DNA from: Acidimicrobiaceae bacterium
GTDB lineage: Bacteria > Actinomycetota > Acidimicrobiia > Acidimicrobiales > Palsa-688
Direction: 5' to 3'
DNA length: 5,752 nucleotides
Assembly (NCBI GenBank): GCA_027334785.1
Contig: DAHWQF010000233.1
Coordinates: 1-5,752, forward strand
Below the pieces are notes generated by a model. That model was not told where the DNA came from and searched no databases. It saw only the letters and a list, made by a program, of their open reading frames with translations. Below are positions 4,424 through 5,752 of this stretch, piece after piece. The translations under genes were made by a program, and so were the position numbers. Position 1 is the first letter of the stretch; the number at the start of each line of letters is the position of its first letter.

Positions 4424-5238
4424 CAGTCCGCGCTCACCTCCGCGACGGCAGAGCGTGCCGCTTTGTCGTCGACGATCGAAGCCTTCTCGATGCAGGCGGC
4501 GACGAGCGCCCGGCGGGCCAGGTTGTTGACCGCCCGGGGGAGGCCCCTGGCCGCCTCGTGCACCCTGGCTATGGCGTCGTCGGAGAAAAGCGTGTCCTTG
4601 CGGCCAGCTTGCGACAGATGGTGGCATATGTACCCCGCCGTCTCCTCCGGGCTCATCGGGGGGAGGGCGTAGCGGAGCGTCACGCGCTGGTCGAGGGCGG
4701 CGAAACTGCCGAGGCGCAGGCGCGCCCTGAGCGATGGCTGGCCGACCAGCACCAAGGCGAACGGGCTCGCCGAGTCCATCTCCGAACTGGTGAGCAGCCT
4801 TAGCTCCTCAAGCTGGGAGCTGTCCAGGAGGTGGCTCTCGTCCACGAGCAAAGTGACGGCCCGCCCCCGCTCGGAAGCCTCTGCCACCAATAGCGACGTG
4901 GCCTGGGCGATGAGCGCCGCCTTGTGGAAGCGGGGCTCCCCGCCGAGGCGGGAGACCACCTCTGTATATAGGCCCCTGGCGCCGACGGCCGGGTTGGCGA
5001 GGTAGATGACGCTGTGGCGGGAGGGGCCCAGGCCGGCGACAGCGGCGCGGGCGGCCACCGACTTGCCCGAGCCGACCTCTCCCGTGAGCACCCCGATGGC
5101 CTGCTCGGAGACCAAGAAACTGAGCCTCGCCACCGCTTCTTGGTGGCCAGCTGACTTGTAGAGCGCCGATGGGGGCAGGGACTTGCCAAAAGGCATCTTG
5201 GTGAAGCCGAAGTACGCCCTCACCTGGTCGAGGCTCAC
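4423..5238 (-). CDS. ExeA/TniB-like AAA ATPase, transposition partner
   Basis: A 271-residue cytoplasmic P-loop ATPase. The N-terminal lead MSLDQVRAYFGFTKMPFGKS is the usual opening of ExeA-type proteins (YFGFxxxPF). Walker A is GEVGSGKS (53-60), Walker B LLVDESH (130-136), sensor 1 lies in LVLVGQPSL (162-170), and an arginine-bearing ALDQRV (181-186) follows. The helical lid holds GLPRAVNNLARRAL, a sensor-2-like GLPRxxNxLAxxAL block. The length matches the family. ExeA-type ATPases serve secretion or transposition; here the overlapping transposase settles it as a transposition ATPase, expected to bind target DNA and hand it to the transposase. The GTG at 5238 is chosen because its TGA/GTG overlap with the transposase is exact and AAGGAGGT lies eight bases upstream. 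The next gene begins inside its stop codon. Confidence 0.92.
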   Translation of the reverse strand: MSLDQVRAYFGFTKMPFGKSLPPSALYKSAGHQEAVARLSFLVSEQAIGVLTGEVGSGKSVAARAAVAGLGPSRHSVIYLANPAVGARGLYTEVVSRLGGEPRFHKAALIAQATSLLVAEASERGRAVTLLVDESHLLDSSQLEELRLLTSSEMDSASPFALVLVGQPSLRARLRLGSFAALDQRVTLRYALPPMSPEETAGYICHHLSQAGRKDTLFSDDAIARVHEAARGLPRAVNNLARRALVAACIEKASIVDDKAARSAVAEVSAD

Positions 5239-5752
5239 TGGTCGCCACCTCCTTCGGCCAGGCCCCTGTAGCCGATGGGCCGGCCAACCTCGGCGCGGTG
5301 GCGCTCGGAGAGGAGGCCCAGGTAGTCGATGCCGCTCGGTGGCCCGGGCTCGGGGGCGGGCTTGGCCATGGGGTGGGAGTGCCTCCCTATCTTGTGGGGG
5401 ACGGCCTGGCCGAAGCTGCGCCCCATGTAGCGCACCTCCACTTGCTCCAAATTAAATGGGTCGAAAATCAGCTCGACCTTCCGGCCCACCAATGCAGCGT
5501 CCACCTCGTAAGAATTACCATGCAAACTGATCGTGCAGAACTTGGTGACGGTGCGGGCCTCGGAGAAAAGGAAGGCCTCACGGAGCTGTGCTTGGCCCGG
5601 GAAGACCGGCTTGGCGAGCCGGGAGAAGCGCTCTATAGGCGCTTCTTTGGTCTCTGAGTGCTCCCGGCGGTGGTAACTTGTCTCCAGCCATGCGACGAAA
5701 CGGTCCTCCAACACAGCCAGGCTCGGGACCTCGGAGTGGGCGACCTCTACTA
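5235..5752 (-). CDS. DDE transposase with Mu-type C-terminal domain, C-terminal part only
   Basis: The minus frame is open from the right edge (5752) to the TGA at 5235, giving about 172 residues of a longer protein. A GTG at 5714 is not the real start, because the frame continues upstream as VEVAHSEVPSLAVLEDRFVA without a stop. FVAWLETSYHRREHSETKEA followed by PIERF is the end of an rve integrase core (W..xYHxxxHSxTxxxPxxRF). Next comes a Mu-transposase-type beta barrel: TKFCTISLHGNSYEVDAALV, then GRKVELIFDPFNLEQVEV and GRSFGQAVPHKIGRH. A proline-rich linker and a C-terminal helix IDYLGLLSERHRAEV follow, which by analogy with MuA and TnsB could contact the ATPase. The DDE residues lie outside the window, so activity cannot be judged. 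It overlaps the ATPase gene by four bases (GTGA). Confidence 0.87.
   Translation of the reverse strand, partial: VEVAHSEVPSLAVLEDRFVAWLETSYHRREHSETKEAPIERFSRLAKPVFPGQAQLREAFLFSEARTVTKFCTISLHGNSYEVDAALVGRKVELIFDPFNLEQVEVRYMGRSFGQAVPHKIGRHSHPMAKPAPEPGPPSGIDYLGLLSERHRAEVGRPIGYRGLAEGGGDQ
5247..5254 (-). promoter_or_regulatory. Ribosome binding site of the ATPase gene
   Basis: AAGGAGGT on the minus strand, a near-perfect match to the 16S rRNA tail, lies eight bases before the GTG at 5238 and within the last codons of the transposase (…EGGGDQ). Independent initiation as well as coupling is therefore likely. Confidence 0.85.

Larger units (their letters stand above)
4028..5752 (-). mobile_element. 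Transposable element with Mu-type DDE transposase, AAA ATPase and a small ORF (partial, cut by the right edge)
   Basis: The block contains, in transcription order, a transposase C-terminal part, an ExeA/TniB-like ATPase and a 56-aa protein, all on the minus strand with overlapping ends. A DDE transposase plus AAA ATPase is the core of Mu-, Tn7/Tn552- and IS21-like transposition, where the ATPase selects target DNA and activates the transposase. The left limit at 4028 is only a guess: TGTGCAGG there begins with the TG found at termini of Mu-like elements, but the opposite end and the target duplication lie outside the window. The true limit could be anywhere in 3956-4207. Confidence 0.55.

Noticed and set aside
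1..5752. CRISPR arrays, tRNA or rRNA genes, riboswitches
   Set aside because: I saw no regularly spaced repeats, no cloverleaf with a CCA-type acceptor and no conserved rRNA or riboswitch core in either strand.

Overview
The window is GC-rich throughout, with strong G/C preference at third codon positions, many GTG starts and several gene families common in high-GC Gram-positives (a replication-relaxation-like winged-helix protein, DUF3224, a two-helix membrane ABM protein). This points to an actinobacterium; the sequence does not give the genus. The region looks accessory rather than core chromosome.

Layout. (1) Positions 1 to about 1030 are a mosaic of four broken genes joined end to end with almost no spacer: the C-terminal half of a class I SAM-dependent methyltransferase (minus strand, running off the left edge), the N-terminal winged-helix part of a replication-relaxation-like protein (plus), an internal piece of a serine recombinase catalytic domain (plus), and the C-terminal part of an MFS exporter (minus). 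None can make a whole protein. (2) Positions 1069-2881 are a compact three-gene minus-strand operon: DUF3224 protein, then a membrane-anchored ABM-domain protein, then a classical SDR oxidoreductase. Both junctions are 4-nt GTGA stop/start overlaps. (3) A LysR-family regulator (3020-3955) is divergent to the operon. The 138-bp gap between them holds a 7-bp inverted repeat with a 40-bp overall span, a candidate operator, and a -10 element placed so that the LysR mRNA would be leaderless or nearly so. (4) Positions 3956-4252 hold no convincing gene but contain a strong 10-bp hairpin, and probably the end of a transposable element. (5) Positions 4253-5752 are a minus-strand transposition module: the C-terminal part of a DDE transposase with a Mu-type C-terminal domain (cut by the right edge), an ExeA/TniB-like AAA ATPase overlapping it by GTGA, and an unrecognised 56-aa protein overlapping the ATPase by one base.

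How it may work together. The LysR protein probably senses a small molecule and controls the DUF3224-ABM-SDR operon. Those products look like a small redox or detoxification set: a membrane-tethered ABM fold, a soluble NAD(P)-dependent reductase and a lipocalin-like barrel that could hold a hydrophobic ligand. This is inference from families and gene order; no substrate is visible. The transposon on one side and the gene wreckage on the other suggest an insertion and recombination hotspot. The MFS remnant directly behind the SDR gene raises the possibility that the operon once had, or was joined to, an exporter gene.
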